Shown piece by piece: positions 44,635 through 55,893 of a stretch of 64,000 nucleotides of DNA. Within the stretch, counting starts at the first letter, position 1, and each line of letters begins with the position of its first letter. The notes under the pieces were generated by a model, which was given only the letters and a program-made list of their open reading frames with translations, had not been told where the DNA came from and did not search any database. Source of the stretch: Puccinia triticina (taxonomy: Eukaryota; Basidiomycota; Pucciniomycetes; Pucciniales; Pucciniaceae); contig NC_070571.1 of the NCBI RefSeq assembly GCF_026914185.1, forward strand, positions 5,022,001 to 5,086,000. Reading direction: 5' to 3'. The translations under genes and the position numbers were made by a program.

Positions 44635-45150
44635 TGTGAAGACTCACCGGTCTTCCCTTTCCCGGTATGCTACCTTATGCCTATTATAGGCATCTCTTCT
44701 GCCCGCTCTCGGGCTCTCCTCTTGTTCTCAGCCGCTCTCGGCTGCTCTCTTCTTGGTCTTCTTATCGGTCTTATCCAAGACCGGATTCTCTGACTCATAC
44801 TGTATCTTCAGCCGTCCTCGGCTCTATATTCCTATACATCTTATATCTCTATAAACGGCGCTCTCGCCTTGTTATAGCTTATTTCGCCAAAGCATGTATA
44901 TTAGTGACCTAAGCCGCGACCGGACTTCTCCAAGTCCGGCCATCCCCTTTACCTTTATCCGTCCTTTACCCAATATCTTGTATCATCCCATCCCATGGGA
45001 CATATCCCTTTCCTCTCGAGTCCTCCCTACTCTTTGCTATGCTTCGCTACCAACCCCTCGCCTATAAAAGGAGGCTCCGAGCCGTGCAATGTATTCCCCA
45101 ACTTAGTTCTCTCGCATTCTCCGCTATCCAGAAAGCTGCGAGACTTCACA
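44635..45150 (+). mobile_element. solo LTR inserted in outer Copia
   Basis: 516 bp with inverted ends TGTGAAG...CTTCACA. It sits exactly where the Copia pol frame breaks (LIPQ before, SFYIRQG after). A TATA box CCTATAAAAGG at 45061-45071 marks its promoter. The target repeat is imperfect (AATTC against AATCC). No internal region remains, as expected after recombination between two LTRs. The superfamily is not determined. Confidence 0.8.
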
Positions 45151-48100
45151 ATCCTTCTACATAAGACAAGGATACTTGATCTTGTCCATCTCAAACGGCT
45201 CTGGTTTTGAATGTCGCAAGAATGATCATGTACTTTGTCGGGGATCTACTACGGACAATGTTCTTTTAATCAGCATGAACACTTTGAAAGCATTAACAAC
45301 GACATCGACTTCGACCCGCTCTTCGATCGATCTCCATTGTGCGCTTGGGCATCCGAGTCTTCCGTACCTAAAGAAGGCTTTTCCAAATGTCAAATTCGAG
45401 TCATTTGACTGTGCCGTCTGTGATGTATCAAAAATGCATCGAACTCCCTTCTCTGGATCTTTTCCTTTGGTTTCTAAAACTCTTGACTGCATCCACATGG
45501 ATCTTTGCGGACCAATGACCCCGCCTTCTCGAGGGGGTAATCTTTATTTTATGAAGATTGTCGATGGATTCAGCAAATATAGATTTATATTTCCGATGCG
45601 TCGTAAGTCTGATACCTTTGCTATCTTTGTGGGGTTTCTTAATCAAGCTGAGACCTCCACTGGTAACAAACTTATCTCAGTGGTATCAGACAATGGAGGT
45701 GAATTTGTTAATGATCGGTTTCAACAACTTTACAAAGAGTGTGGAATTCAGCATCTAACTTTGGCCCCATACACTCCTCAACAAAATCCGTTCTCGGAAT
45801 GGGGCAACCGCACAACGATCGAAAAAGCCAGAACCCTACTCGCCACGTCGGGGCTCTCTCTGTCGTGGTGGGGTGAAGCGGTTACGACTGCTGTTTTCCT
45901 CAAAAATCGATCCCCTGACAGTTCGCTCAAATTTGATTCACCTTATGAATTCTGGCACGGCACTGCTCCCAATCTCTCAAAGTTGATTCCCTTCGGTTGT
46001 CGAGCGGTGGTCTATTTGGAGAAATTCACTCGGGCTTCTAAATTTTTGCCTTCTGGAGTGGAAGCAATCTTTTTAGGTTATGACGAGCATCACCACACAT
46101 ACAAATTGTTGGTGCCGTCTAACTCCAAGATTGTTTTCTCTCATCATGTGAAATTCTCCCCCGCCTGTTTTCCACTTCTGACTTCCTCCTCCTCCAGCAC
46201 TCTTCCAGGCGATCTTTTCGATTTTGGGATTGAATTACCACCAACTCAAGACATTGAACCGACATCTTCTCAATTGTGTATCGGTAGCGATCCGATTATA
46301 TCATCCTCGCCTCCTCTCGAACCTGTTTCTGAACAACATCAATTATCTGATGTTCCAGAAACATCTTCTTCCCATTCCATTCCGCCGACTTCACCTCCTC
46401 TCAAACATGCCTCTGGACAAAATCAACCTCCTGATGGTCCAGAAGCGTCTTCTTCCCAATCCAATCCGCCAATCTTACCCACAAGTTTGACCAAAAAAGG
46501 ATATGTTTATGTTCCGCATTTTAATCAAGCGCCAAAGAACATTGATTCCTCTATCGATCCTGTAAACATATTAGACTCGACTCGTCAACAAAAAGCACTG
46601 GTTATTCAACCTCATCAAGCGAATCTGATTGTTGGAGAACCTGCCTCACTCAAAGACCCAAGAACCTACGGAGAAATACTTGGTCGATTAGACGAAGAAA
46701 ACTGGCTTATGGCTGTTGAGGTTGAGCTTAATAACATTCAACGTCATGAGGTCTGCGTTGTTGCGCCTCTCATTCCCGGCTGTAAACCTTTGGACACTAC
46801 ATGGGTTTTCAAACAAAAGTTTGATGCAGACGGGGATCTTCTCAAATACAAGGCGCGGCTCTGTGTCCAAGGGTTCCGACAAGTTGAAGGTACGGACTAC
46901 GATGCCACTTTCGCTCCAACTGGACGACCAACAACACTTTGCTTAATTCTGGGCATCGGTGCGTTGCACGATTTTGATATCCATCAAATGGATGTCAAAT
47001 GCGCTTTTCTAAACGGCATTCCAGAGGAAAATCTTTACATCAAAGTGCCTGCAGGAGTTGGAATCGATCTTCCTCCGGGCCACGGTCTTAAACTTCAAAA
47101 ATTGCTATATGGTCTTAAACAGTCTCCTCGATGTTGGTATCAAGCTCTCAGCAAATTTTTCACTTCAATCGATTTTCTCCCTGCCGAAGTCGACCCCTGT
47201 CTTTTCATCCACCAAGACAAATCTTCCTTCTGCTGCGTTTTCATCCACGTTGACGACCTTGTCATCGTGGGATCAAACGTTCAACCCTTCAAAGACAAAA
47301 TCACTGCTCTCTTTGAAATGGAAGATCTTGGTGAATGTAAATGGGTTCTCGGCATGAGAGTCACAAGGAACCGGCAGAACCAAACAATCACGTTATCTCA
47401 AGACCGCTACGTGCATGAAATTCTGAAAGAATTTGGAATGAAAGATTGTTGACCGATAACAGCTCCGCTTCCGACTAACGCTGTAACCTGTCCTATTGAT
47501 CCCTTGCCACCCGCCGCCAAATTCAACTACAGGAGAGCAGTCGGTCTGTTAAACTATCTTGTTCAATGCACATGACCAGACCTCGCTTTTGCCTGTAGTT
47601 ATCTCTCTCAGCATCTAAATAAGCCGTCGAAAACGCACCAAAATCAATTTCTCCACGTAATGCATTACCTACAATATTCAAAATTATTTGGCTTAACTTT
47701 AGGCGCTGTTTCCCTTCCTTCATCACCTTCTAAACTCATTGCTTACGCCGACGCCAGCTATGCCACAGGCACTCAAGCATGCTCATTTGCTGGGAGTGCA
47801 ATACTTTTCAACGGTATAATTGGTTGGCGCTGTCACAAGATGGATGTCGACGGTCCCGCGCTCTCAACAACGGAAGCGGAGTACTGCGCCTGTTCTGAAA
47901 CCGGACGGGACATCCTCTGGGTTCAACAACTTCTTCGATCTCTCCGACCTTTTCTAGACCTGCCCGTTGATAACGTAGTGCTTTACTGCAATAATCAGGG
48001 CGCCATTGCATTGCTAAAAGATACAGTCTATCAACAACAAACTCGCCACATTGGAGTTCGGTATCACTGGCTCAGACATCACATCGCCAAGGTCAACACT

Positions 48101-48226
48101 TTTCAACTATCTTATATTCCAACCAGTCAAAACATGGCCAATTTTCTCACAAAGGCGCTGGCCCCAATCAAAATCAAGGCCGCCTTGTCGAATGTTTCTG
48201 TGGAGCTTTCCAAATTACTCGCTTAG
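45151..48226 (+). pseudogene. integrase-RT-RNase H part of outer Copia
   Basis: Coding resumes after the solo LTR with SFYIRQGYLILS. Integrase shows the zinc block H...H...CAVCD and the catalytic D, D and E (LDCIHMDLCGP, SDNGGEF, FSEWGNRT). RT shows TTWVFKQKFDADGDLLKYKA, QMDVKCAFLNG, LYGLKQSPRCWYQ and the catalytic FIHVDDLVIVG. RNase H shows AYADASYATG and LSTTEAEYCA. Stops TGA at 47450 and 47570 interrupt it; at the second, the conserved RPDLAF motif reads stop-PDLAF. The stop at 48224 precedes the 3' LTR. Confidence 0.9.
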
Positions 48227-48250
48227 TATGACCTATTGAGCACGGGGGGC

Positions 48251-48511
48251 TGTAACAATAAAGAATGAATGTCACACGTGGGGTGATTAGGTTTCGGGAT
48301 TAACCGGCGCGGATCTTCAAGATTGTCTCTCATACATTAGGTTTCATTATCCTCATGTATCATGTTCATTTCTTGAGTTCCGCTTGTTCTTTTCCTTCTT
48401 CCCTACACACTCATCTCACCATGTCACTCATCTTGTACCGATTAGGTACAAGTTTCTTCTCTCGGAGTCTTATCTCCTCGATTGCTCACGGCTGCTACCT
48501 GGTGCTTCATA
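48251..48511 (+). repeat. 3' LTR of outer Copia
   Basis: 261 bp, starting TGTAACAATAAAGAATG, closely matching the ends of the 5' LTR but with only one copy of the segment repeated there. Followed by target repeat TGAGG. Confidence 0.88.
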
Positions 48512-48516
48512 TGAGG

Positions 48517-50083
48517 GTCCTGGAAACCAGGGAGTGGCTTTCCAAGACCCTTGTGTGTGGGTCGGGGGAGGTTTGATCCCCAATCCTACGCGTTAAGCCT
48601 CTTACAATTAACTTCTCCCGGCTCAAGCTTCCCGAGAGGGGAGTCTTGCCCGGGAGAAGCTCCCGAGGGAGGAGACAGCGTCGGATCGGATCCTCCCGAA
48701 GCATAGAACACCTGAGGGTGTTATGGCACAGGCGCTAGACCCCACGCGTTGTGGTGGACAATCTGGTACACGCGGAGGAATCAAGCTTTTTGCCGCGCAT
48801 GGCGCGCGCTGGAGGACGTCAGGATTCAAGACATTAAGGTATCAAGTTCCCAGCCCTCAAGGCTTCCTCAAGATTCAACGGCGCGGCGTGGCGCGCAACC
48901 TCAAGGCGTCTCAGGTTTTCTTTTCTCCTGTTCGTTGAAGGTCTTGTTTTCCTGTTTTCTTTTTTGTTTGTTATCTTCTTCTTTCACTCCTGCGCGCGTT
49001 GGATAGGTTTGGATGAGGGGGGTTGGTCTTTTATTTGTTGGTTTTGTGTTCTTTTGTTTTGTTTCTGTTTCTTGTCTTGTTGTAGTGCGCGTGTGCGCGC
49101 TAGGTTGTGATGAGATGTCTGCTACATGTCACCAACTCCAAGGTTTGAGTTCAGTTCGAACTCCGGCTTTGGAGCAGCATGGACCTACTCTGAACCATAT
49201 TTTCAGTCTTCCATCAAATCTAAAGTCTATTAATCCTGGCGCCTTCCGCCCGTATTTCTGAGTTTTCTCACGTCTTCTAAGTTCAACACCCGCAACGTCA
49301 ATCTTTTCCAACTCTCTGGTTTAGATCACACCCCGCCGGCAGTATCCCCGGCTCCCCTCTCAACACAAACACCGCCGACGCGCCTTTCCAGCCGTCAGAA
49401 AAATCAACCCCCCCCTTCTACGCTTACACGAATCTCAGCGCTCTTTTTCGGCCAATCACCCCGGAGGGCATACGTCTCATTCTCTTTTCTTTCTTTCCCC
49501 TCCCCGAACTGCTGCCGGCCTAGCACCGGCCAGAGTTCCTCAGCGTTAGCGTGGGTCTAGCTCTAGACTTATGATCAGCAGGGCGGGCGGGTGGTTGAGA
49601 AAATTTGGCTCGGAGGATAGAGCAGCCTGGGAGGTGAGGAAGATGGGATTTGGCGGGAAGCAGAGTAGAGTGGGTTCTACGGAGTGAGCGCTGGGGGGAA
49701 AGTGTGGTGGTTTGAGACAATGATGATAATATTGGATCAAACTAAACTTGCACCAGGACTAGTGCTTGTGTCTAGTCAGTCTGAGCCAAGCCCCAAAAAG
49801 GGGCTCCAACAGAAAGGAGCTAGGTCCAGGAGAGAGCCCTAGACCTTGAGTCAAGAGGAGCTCCTCCAGGGGCATCGGCTTCCATTCTCCCCTTACCGCC
49901 CTGTACGGCCCTTAGCCCCAGCCAAGGCGCGTGGCGAGGCGTCACGCCTCATCTGGCATGCTAGAAGGCTCATGTTGTACAGGGCGCGGCTGGGCGGTCC
50001 CCATGGACTCCACCCACCATCCATACTCCCACCGGTCGTTGCCTGGTCAGGCGGAGGGCTGTGAGCGCGCAGCTCTCCGTGCG
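48517..50083. other. non-coding stretch
   Basis: No gene recognised. 48590-48700 is rich in inverted CTCCCGG/CCGGGAG motifs. The last part before 50084 is the flank of the foldback-like element. Confidence 0.35.
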
Positions 50084-52358
50084 CACCAGGAAAAAAAAGT
50101 AGTCAGTTGATGACAACTGACATAACACAGCTCTGGTTTCAGCTCCAAAGCTACTCCATCTGCTAGTTCAGGGCTGGCTGGCACACAGCTCAGTGCCCAT
50201 TTTGGCACAGCTGAAGCCTCTAGCTTGCATTTTTCACAAGCTGCTCCTCAGCTTTGTCCCAGGCACAGCTGCTGCTCAGCCTTGGCCCAGGCCCAGCTGC
50301 CCCTCAGTCTTGGCACAGGACAAGCCAATGCTCAGCCTTTGCCTGAGCAAGAACGGGTGTTGATAACGGCACACCCGTCCCCCGGGGGCACGCCCTCGCC
50401 CACGCCCTTTGAAAAGGGCGTGTGGCGCTGGTTGGGTCTAACGCACCCTTGAAGGATGTCTCCCGCGCCCGCGGGAAAAATCCTTCAAGGGGGGAATATG
50501 CGGACCGGTCAGGTGGACCGCACGCCCTTTATCAAGGGTGTGCGAGTCGAAGGGCATGCACGCCTCTGTGTGGGCGTGCGAGGGCGTGCACGCCCCCCCC
50601 CCCCCCCCCACATGGGCGTTCACGGGCGTGCACCATGGCTCGTCGGGAGCCCCTCGGCGGGCAGGTGCAAGTATACCTGCTCGCCGAGAGCCCCTCGGCG
50701 GGCAGGTACAGATCTCACCTCGCCGAGAGCCTCTCGGAGAGCAGGTATACATGCACCTGCTCGCCGAGAGCCTTGCCTGCTCGCCGAGAAGGATAACTCT
50801 CGGCGAGCAGGTATACAAACACCTGTCCGCCAAGCCTGCTCACCGAGAGCCCCAAGGCAGGCAGGTGCATGTATACCTGCTCACCAAGAGCCCCTCGGCG
50901 GGCAGGTGCATGTATACCTGCTCGCCGAGAGAAATCCTCGGCGAGCAGGCATACAGATCCCACCTCGCCGAGAGCCTCTTGGCAAGCAGGTATACTTGCA
51001 CCTGCCCGCCGAGCCTGCTCACCGAGAGCCCCTCGGCGGGCAGGTGCATGTATACCTGCTCGCCGAGAGAAATCCTCGGCGAGCAGGCATACAGATCCCA
51101 CCTCGCCGAGAGCCTCTCGGCAAGCAGGTATACATACACCTGCCCACCAAGCCTGATCACCAAGAGCCCCTCGGCGGGCAGGTGCATTTATACCTGCTCG
51201 CCGAGAAAAATGCTCGGCGAGCAGGCATATAGATACACCTGCCCGCCGAGCCTGCTCAACGAGAGCCCCTCGGCGGGCAGGTGCATTTATACCTCCTTGG
51301 CGAGCAGGCATACATATCCCACCTTGCCAAGAGCCTCTCGGCGAGCAGGTATACTTGCACCTGCCCGCCGAGGGGCTCTTGGCGAGCAGGCTCGGCGGGC
51401 AGGTGCATGTACACCTGCTCGCCAAGAGAAATCCTTGGCGAGCAGGCATACACCTCTCGGCGAGCAGGCATACATATCCCCGCTCGCCGAGAGCCTTGCC
51501 TGCCTGCCGAGAGTTATCCTTCTCGGCGAGCAGGTATACAAACACCTGCCCGCCGAGCCTGCTCGCCAAGAGTCCCTCGGCGGGCAGGTTCAAGTATACC
51601 TGCTCGCCGAGAGGCTCTTGGCGAGGTGGGATCTGTATGCCTGCTCGCCAAGGATTTCTCTCGGCGAGCAGGTATAAATGCACCTGCCAGCCGAGGTGCT
51701 CTCGGTGAACAGGCTTGGTGGGCAGGTGTATGTATACCTGCTCGCCGAGAGGCTCTCGACGAGGTGGGATCTGTATGCCTGCTCGCCGAGGATTTCTCTT
51801 GGCGAGCAGGTATAGATGCACCTGCCCGCCGAGGGGCTCTCGGTGAGCAGGCTCGGCGGGCAGGTGTTTGCTCGCCAAGAGTTATCCTTCTCGGCGAGCA
51901 GGGATACATACACCTACCCGCCGAGGGGCTCTCGGCGAGCAGGTATATGTACTTGCACCTGCCCACCGAGGGGCTCTCGGCGAGCAGGCAAGGTGCACGC
52001 TTGTGCACGCCTATGTGGGGGCGTGCACGCCCTCGCACGCCCTTCGAGTCGCACACCCTTGATAAAGGCCCAAAGGGCGTGCCGTCCACACGCCCTTTTC
52101 GAAGGGTGCGGGCGTGGGCGTGCCCCCGGGGGACGGGTGTGCATTTATCAATGCCCGTTCTTGCTCAGGCAAAGGCTAAGCAGCAGCTGGGCCTGGGCCA
52201 AGGCTGAGCAGCAGCTGGCCCTGGGCCAAGGCTGTGCAGCAGCTGGGCCTGGGACAAAGCTGAGGATCAACTTGTGAAAATTGCACTAGAGGCTGGATAG
52301 CCAGCTGGAGCAGGTGTCATGTCAGTGGTCATCTAGTGATTACTGATTTTTCCTGGTG
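50084..52358. mobile_element. giant inverted-repeat (foldback-like) element
   Basis: Left end CACCAGGAAAAAAAAGTAGT; the right end is its complement (TTTTTCCTGGTG ending 52358). The arms match over several hundred bases: CTCAGCTTTGTCCCAGGC, CTGAGCAAGAACGGG, CACACCCGTCCCCCGGGGGC and TTTATCAAGGGTGTGCGA all recur inverted. The left arm is about 555 bp and the right about 375 bp, since the left has an extra segment near 50425-50515. The middle is an array of CTCGCCGAGAG units. No transposase and no clear target duplication found. Long inverted arms with internal repeats resemble foldback elements. Confidence 0.75.
50640..51990. repeat. CTCGCCGAGAG palindromic minisatellite
   Basis: Units join GAGCCCCTCGGCGGGCAGGT and GTATACCTGCTCGCCGAGAG; a longer period of about 135-140 bp is visible at 50890-51170. 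Left units are mostly forward, right units mostly inverted, with mixing in the middle. Both strands remain open over 250-390 codons because of the composition; I do not treat these as genes. Confidence 0.85.
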
Positions 52359-52711
52359 GCGCCGTTGGCGTGCGCGCTCCGCATCCCTCCTGTTGGTTCC
52401 TGAGTCTGACACAGCTAAAGGCTTTGAAAGGCTCAACCCCTCTTAGGGGGAGCCTTTATGTCTCACATGTGCCTTGCTGTGTGTGGGTCAAAGGGGGAGA
52501 AAATGTCTCCTCTCCAAAAACTGTCGCCAGTTTTTGCCCTCACTGATGTGAGGCCAAGACATTTCCCCCCGAGCAGACACTGAAACCTGATAGCTCAGGG
52601 AGTAGGGGATGAGGCGCCAAGCCCACTCTCTCCGGCTCTACAGGAGCCTGAGTCCGGGTGGCAAAAACCCCCTACTCCTGGAGTGACGGAAATGTCTGGT
52701 ATGTATTACTA

Positions 52712-53785
52712 TCAAAAAGGTTTGGTTGCTTTCTTCGCCCACGCAGCGGCTAGCTTCTTGAGCAGGGTTATGGCGGCGGTCTTCTCTGCCGGCGAGTAGG
52801 TCTGAATGTAGAGTTGGTAGCAATCTGATACCCAGAGGCCTAGCTCGCATATCTCCTCTCTTGGGACTCCTAACGCGTATCGAAGGGACGCGCCGCCTAC
52901 CCTGAAGGAATGGCCCAATATGCCTTTGAAACTGCCCATGTCCCAAACGGATTGAAGGCGCCGTATTACCTTGGGTTTAGTTAGATGTTGTCTGGCTCCG
53001 TCGAGGGTGTATCCAAAGAGCGACGTGTTCAGGTCTCCTGCCTCTTGTAGGCGGCGTTCGACTGCTGCTACCGGGCAGAGCAAATTATTTGTTGGTTGTA
53101 ACTGGACGTATTGCACGTCCCCTGGTTTGCAGGTCTTTGCGCTCCAGAGACGTAGGCGGAGGACTGGGCCGGCTTTATCGTTGGAGAACAAGGCGTCTGT
53201 TGTTAGGAGTGACGTTGCTGCTTTAAGCGGCCCTTCTGGTGAGCCGTAAGTAAGTTCGGCCAGACGTGCCATTCCCCAGAAAGCTACCAGCGCTAGGTCA
53301 AAAATTGCCAGGTCTTGTGGTCCTCCTTTTATTAGACTCCTTGTTAAGAAAAGCAGGTGTTCTAAATTCACCGCCTTCTTCTTCGGGTTGGCTGGAACTA
53401 GGGTGTCCAACTTGGCCGCTACCCGTAGGAGGATGGTGACTTGCCGCTTGGCCTGTTCGGGGTACTGTTCTCCGTGGTACTCGTGCCAAGCTTGTATGCC
53501 AAAAATGTATTTCTGGATGGTCAAAGCTGAAACTTCTTGTGACGTTTTCCTTTCTTTGTTTCGGCTGGCCCAGAATACAAAGCCAACAATGTCCTTGACC
53601 GTTGCCGGAAGCAGAAAGGGAATAGGGGAGACGTCCTTCCGGTATCGCATGAATTTCTTTACTGCCGCGTTGTAGCTGTTGACTGTATTCGGGCTGAAAC
53701 TTCTGAGGAATTGTCGGTTCAGGGCTGGTGGGTCGAGTTGTAGAACGCCGTTTGATGTGAAAGCTGACCATCTGCTGTTTGGCAT
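52712..53785 (-). CDS. tyrosine recombinase of DIRS element B
   Basis: 357 residues. An N-terminal SAM-like domain (SPNTVNSYNAAVKKFMRYRK) is followed by a catalytic domain with the first Arg in WGMARLAELTYGS, the HxxR box in GHSFRVGGASLRYALG and the nucleophile Tyr probably in YIQTYSPAEK near the C-terminus. It would insert circular element DNA by site-specific recombination without target duplication. It starts at MPNSRWSAF and reads through without stops. No counterpart is seen in element A. Confidence 0.88.
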   Translation of the reverse strand: MPNSRWSAFTSNGVLQLDPPALNRQFLRSFSPNTVNSYNAAVKKFMRYRKDVSPIPFLLPATVKDIVGFVFWASRNKERKTSQEVSALTIQKYIFGIQAWHEYHGEQYPEQAKRQVTILLRVAAKLDTLVPANPKKKAVNLEHLLFLTRSLIKGGPQDLAIFDLALVAFWGMARLAELTYGSPEGPLKAATSLLTTDALFSNDKAGPVLRLRLWSAKTCKPGDVQYVQLQPTNNLLCPVAAVERRLQEAGDLNTSLFGYTLDGARQHLTKPKVIRRLQSVWDMGSFKGILGHSFRVGGASLRYALGVPREEICELGLWVSDCYQLYIQTYSPAEKTAAITLLKKLAAAWAKKATKPF

Positions 53786-54288
53786 CGTACGGGTTGTCAG
53801 AGGTTAATACCAGGACTGTGTGTCGGTGTGGTGTTGAGTGAGAGAGAGTGCACTCGCGCGTCGTCTCTACACGAGACATTCTCATGGTTGTGACGCGCGA
53901 CAGGTGGGGTTGACCTCTTTGGTCTCTTCCCCCCCTTTGCCTGTCGCGGGTCTATTCCTGGCCTCTCAGTCAAAAACCTCACCAAAATTAGTCTACTTGG
54001 CCTCCTGGTTGTGGCTCGACTAACTTCTTGCACCTTTGGCGGGGAGACTTGTCCCTGGGCCTCCGGGATTGGAGAGTGACACTCGAGATAATGGCACTTC
54101 TTATTTGGACATTGCTATTTGCAGGAGATTTTAAAACCGGGGGAGACCCTATTGGCATGAGTGAACAAAGAAGAGCGGGGGAGACCTCTTTTGACATGAG
54201 TAACCAAAGACTTCTAGAAAGGATATGTGGATTGCGGTAGCTTTTGGAAAGCGGAAAGACAGTTTCTTAGAGGGAAATAAAAAACGGA
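53786..54288. other. spacer between recombinase and RT ORFs, element B
   Basis: About 500 bp with no coding match. It contains two similar blocks: GGGGGAGACCCTATTGGCATGA (54139 on) and GGGGGAGACCTCTTTTGACATGA (54177 on), a tandem duplication of about 38 bp. Confidence 0.55.
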
Positions 54289-55893
54289 TCAGGGGCCTTG
54301 TTCCGTGAGCCAGATGTTCAGGTCCTCCGGTAGGATGATGGGAACAAAATCAGCTGCCAAGTGTCCAGACAAGTCTCCTCGTGACAACGCGTCTGCCTTG
54401 TTCTCTCCCAAGGTTACTCTCTTCGCTACCAGATCTAGCTCTAAGTCTACCAGCAGGAACTGAATGCGCTTCCACTCCTCGTTCACCCATTTGTTGTTTG
54501 ACTTCCGGTTGTGGACGAGGCATTCCGTCGTGGTATTGTTGGTCCACACTACCAAGGTTTTCCCTTGGCGGACGCTCAACTTTTTGAGCATGAGCAAACC
54601 AATCCGTATTGCTACCGTCTCGAGCCAGGCAATTGTTCTTTTTGGTGTCAATGCTTGACTCCAGCCCTCTATTACTTTGAGGCGGGACCACTTAGTTCCT
54701 ATCAGAAGGCCTATTCCGTATGACAAGGACGCGTCCCCTACCCAGTTTATTTCTGTTGGTTCGGGGTTGGCTACTATCCGTGTGTTGGTGAAAGACATCA
54801 GCGTGTCTAACCAGAAATGGAGGTCTTCCTGCGCATCTTGTGGGGTGAAACGGGTGGCCTTCTTGTGTTGCCAGTTCTTCAGCCACCGGTAGATTGAGCA
54901 GAGATAGCACCACAGCTGGGGAAGGAGCATGGACACGTGGTTTAGGTGTCCCGCTAAGATTTTGACTTGGTTCAAAGAGGCTTGGTGGTTCGGCTGCAAG
55001 AACTCTTCAATCTGTTTGATTTGCTCCTTAAGCTTTTTCTCTGGTAGGCGCACTGTTTTCTCTTCGCCGTTCCACAGGAAGCCAATGAATTTCTGCTTGG
55101 TTTGGAAATGGGAGAACTTGGTTTTGTTTGTCTTTACTCCTAATTCGGTTGAGCGTGCAACAATGTCTGTCATAGAGACTGACGACTGGTGTGTCTTGAT
55201 GAACAAGTTATCGTCCACCCAGCGGAAAACCTCTAGTATGTTGAATTCATGTTTCATTAGGTTCTTCCACGCGTCTGTTGGCCTCCCGAAAGATCCACAG
55301 CCGGCGACGCCACCAAACGTTATCCTGGTGTCTAGGATGATCTTGTCATTGAAATCCTTAATCATTAAGTATGGCCATTGGCCTGGTGACGTTGGGATTT
55401 GGCGGTAAGCCTTTTCCCAGTCAAAGAGGGCTAGTAGGACGGGCTGTTCGATCTTCCTGAAAAACTTGGATACTTGGGCGAAATCATCCCATGTTGTCGC
55501 GAAATCATCGGTGTCTACGAAGGAATTTACCAACGGTACAAGCGGGTCGTTGCGTGGGAATGAGAGGTTGTTTATAGGTTGGAAAGATCCGTCCCCGTTT
55601 GTTACTGCGCCTAGCGGGCTTGTCCGGAAGAACGGGAACACTGCGTTCACTTCTTCGGGTTTGTAAGGGCCAAACATCCGGCTCGCGGCGATCTCTTTCT
55701 GTATTGACTCTTGGATCTTATCCTTTGCTAGCCAGGCTGACGAGTGATTGGGTGGTGTGTAGTGTGGGAGGCTACCTACTTGGTGTTTAGGGATGCCTTG
55801 GTCGAAGCCTTCTTGGAAGCTGACTATCACGTCTTGATATTCTGCCCATAGGTTCGCCTTTTTTAGCGCTGACTCCCAGAGTGGGATATTCAT
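54289..55893 (-). CDS. reverse transcriptase/RNase H, DIRS element B
   Basis: 534 residues, homologous throughout to the element A protein: PPNHSSAWLAKDKIQ, FFRTSPLGAV, LLALFDWEKAYRQIP, FGGVAGCGSFGRPTDAW, catalytic FRWVDDNLFI, then RNase H NWVGDASLSYGIG, LETVAIRIGLLMLK, VVWTNNTTTE and GENKADALSRG. Element A has WTDNTSTE where B has WTNNTTTE, so one RNase H aspartate is asparagine in B. Homology upstream of the ATG (WPTRVKCE) suggests the real start lies further 5'. Confidence 0.88.
   Translation of the reverse strand: MNIPLWESALKKANLWAEYQDVIVSFQEGFDQGIPKHQVGSLPHYTPPNHSSAWLAKDKIQESIQKEIAASRMFGPYKPEEVNAVFPFFRTSPLGAVTNGDGSFQPINNLSFPRNDPLVPLVNSFVDTDDFATTWDDFAQVSKFFRKIEQPVLLALFDWEKAYRQIPTSPGQWPYLMIKDFNDKIILDTRITFGGVAGCGSFGRPTDAWKNLMKHEFNILEVFRWVDDNLFIKTHQSSVSMTDIVARSTELGVKTNKTKFSHFQTKQKFIGFLWNGEEKTVRLPEKKLKEQIKQIEEFLQPNHQASLNQVKILAGHLNHVSMLLPQLWCYLCSIYRWLKNWQHKKATRFTPQDAQEDLHFWLDTLMSFTNTRIVANPEPTEINWVGDASLSYGIGLLIGTKWSRLKVIEGWSQALTPKRTIAWLETVAIRIGLLMLKKLSVRQGKTLVVWTNNTTTECLVHNRKSNNKWVNEEWKRIQFLLVDLELDLVAKRVTLGENKADALSRGDLSGHLAADFVPIILPEDLNIWLTEQGP

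Larger units (their letters stand above)
36854..48511 (+). mobile_element. Copia retrotransposon (outer, decayed)
   Basis: Ty1/Copia order is gag, protease, integrase, RT, RNase H. Direct 5-bp target repeats TGAGG flank it (36849-36853, 48512-48516). Primer-binding site GGTTATGAGCCCAGCC follows the 5' LTR and a purine tract ACGGGGGGC precedes the 3' LTR. It contains two later insertions: a Copia element at 37802-43632 and a solo LTR at 44635-45150. Several in-frame stops, all TGA, break the coding region. Confidence 0.9.

Noticed and set aside
43708..47572. RIP (CpA to TpA) as the cause of stops in the outer Copia
   Set aside because: All stops are TGA rather than TAG/TAA, and one site clearly derives from CGA, so CpG deamination fits better.
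50456..52207. Several 250-390 residue Arg/Ala/Pro-rich ORFs on both strands
   Set aside because: They follow the palindromic minisatellite; repeats on both strands and in several frames argue against a protein.
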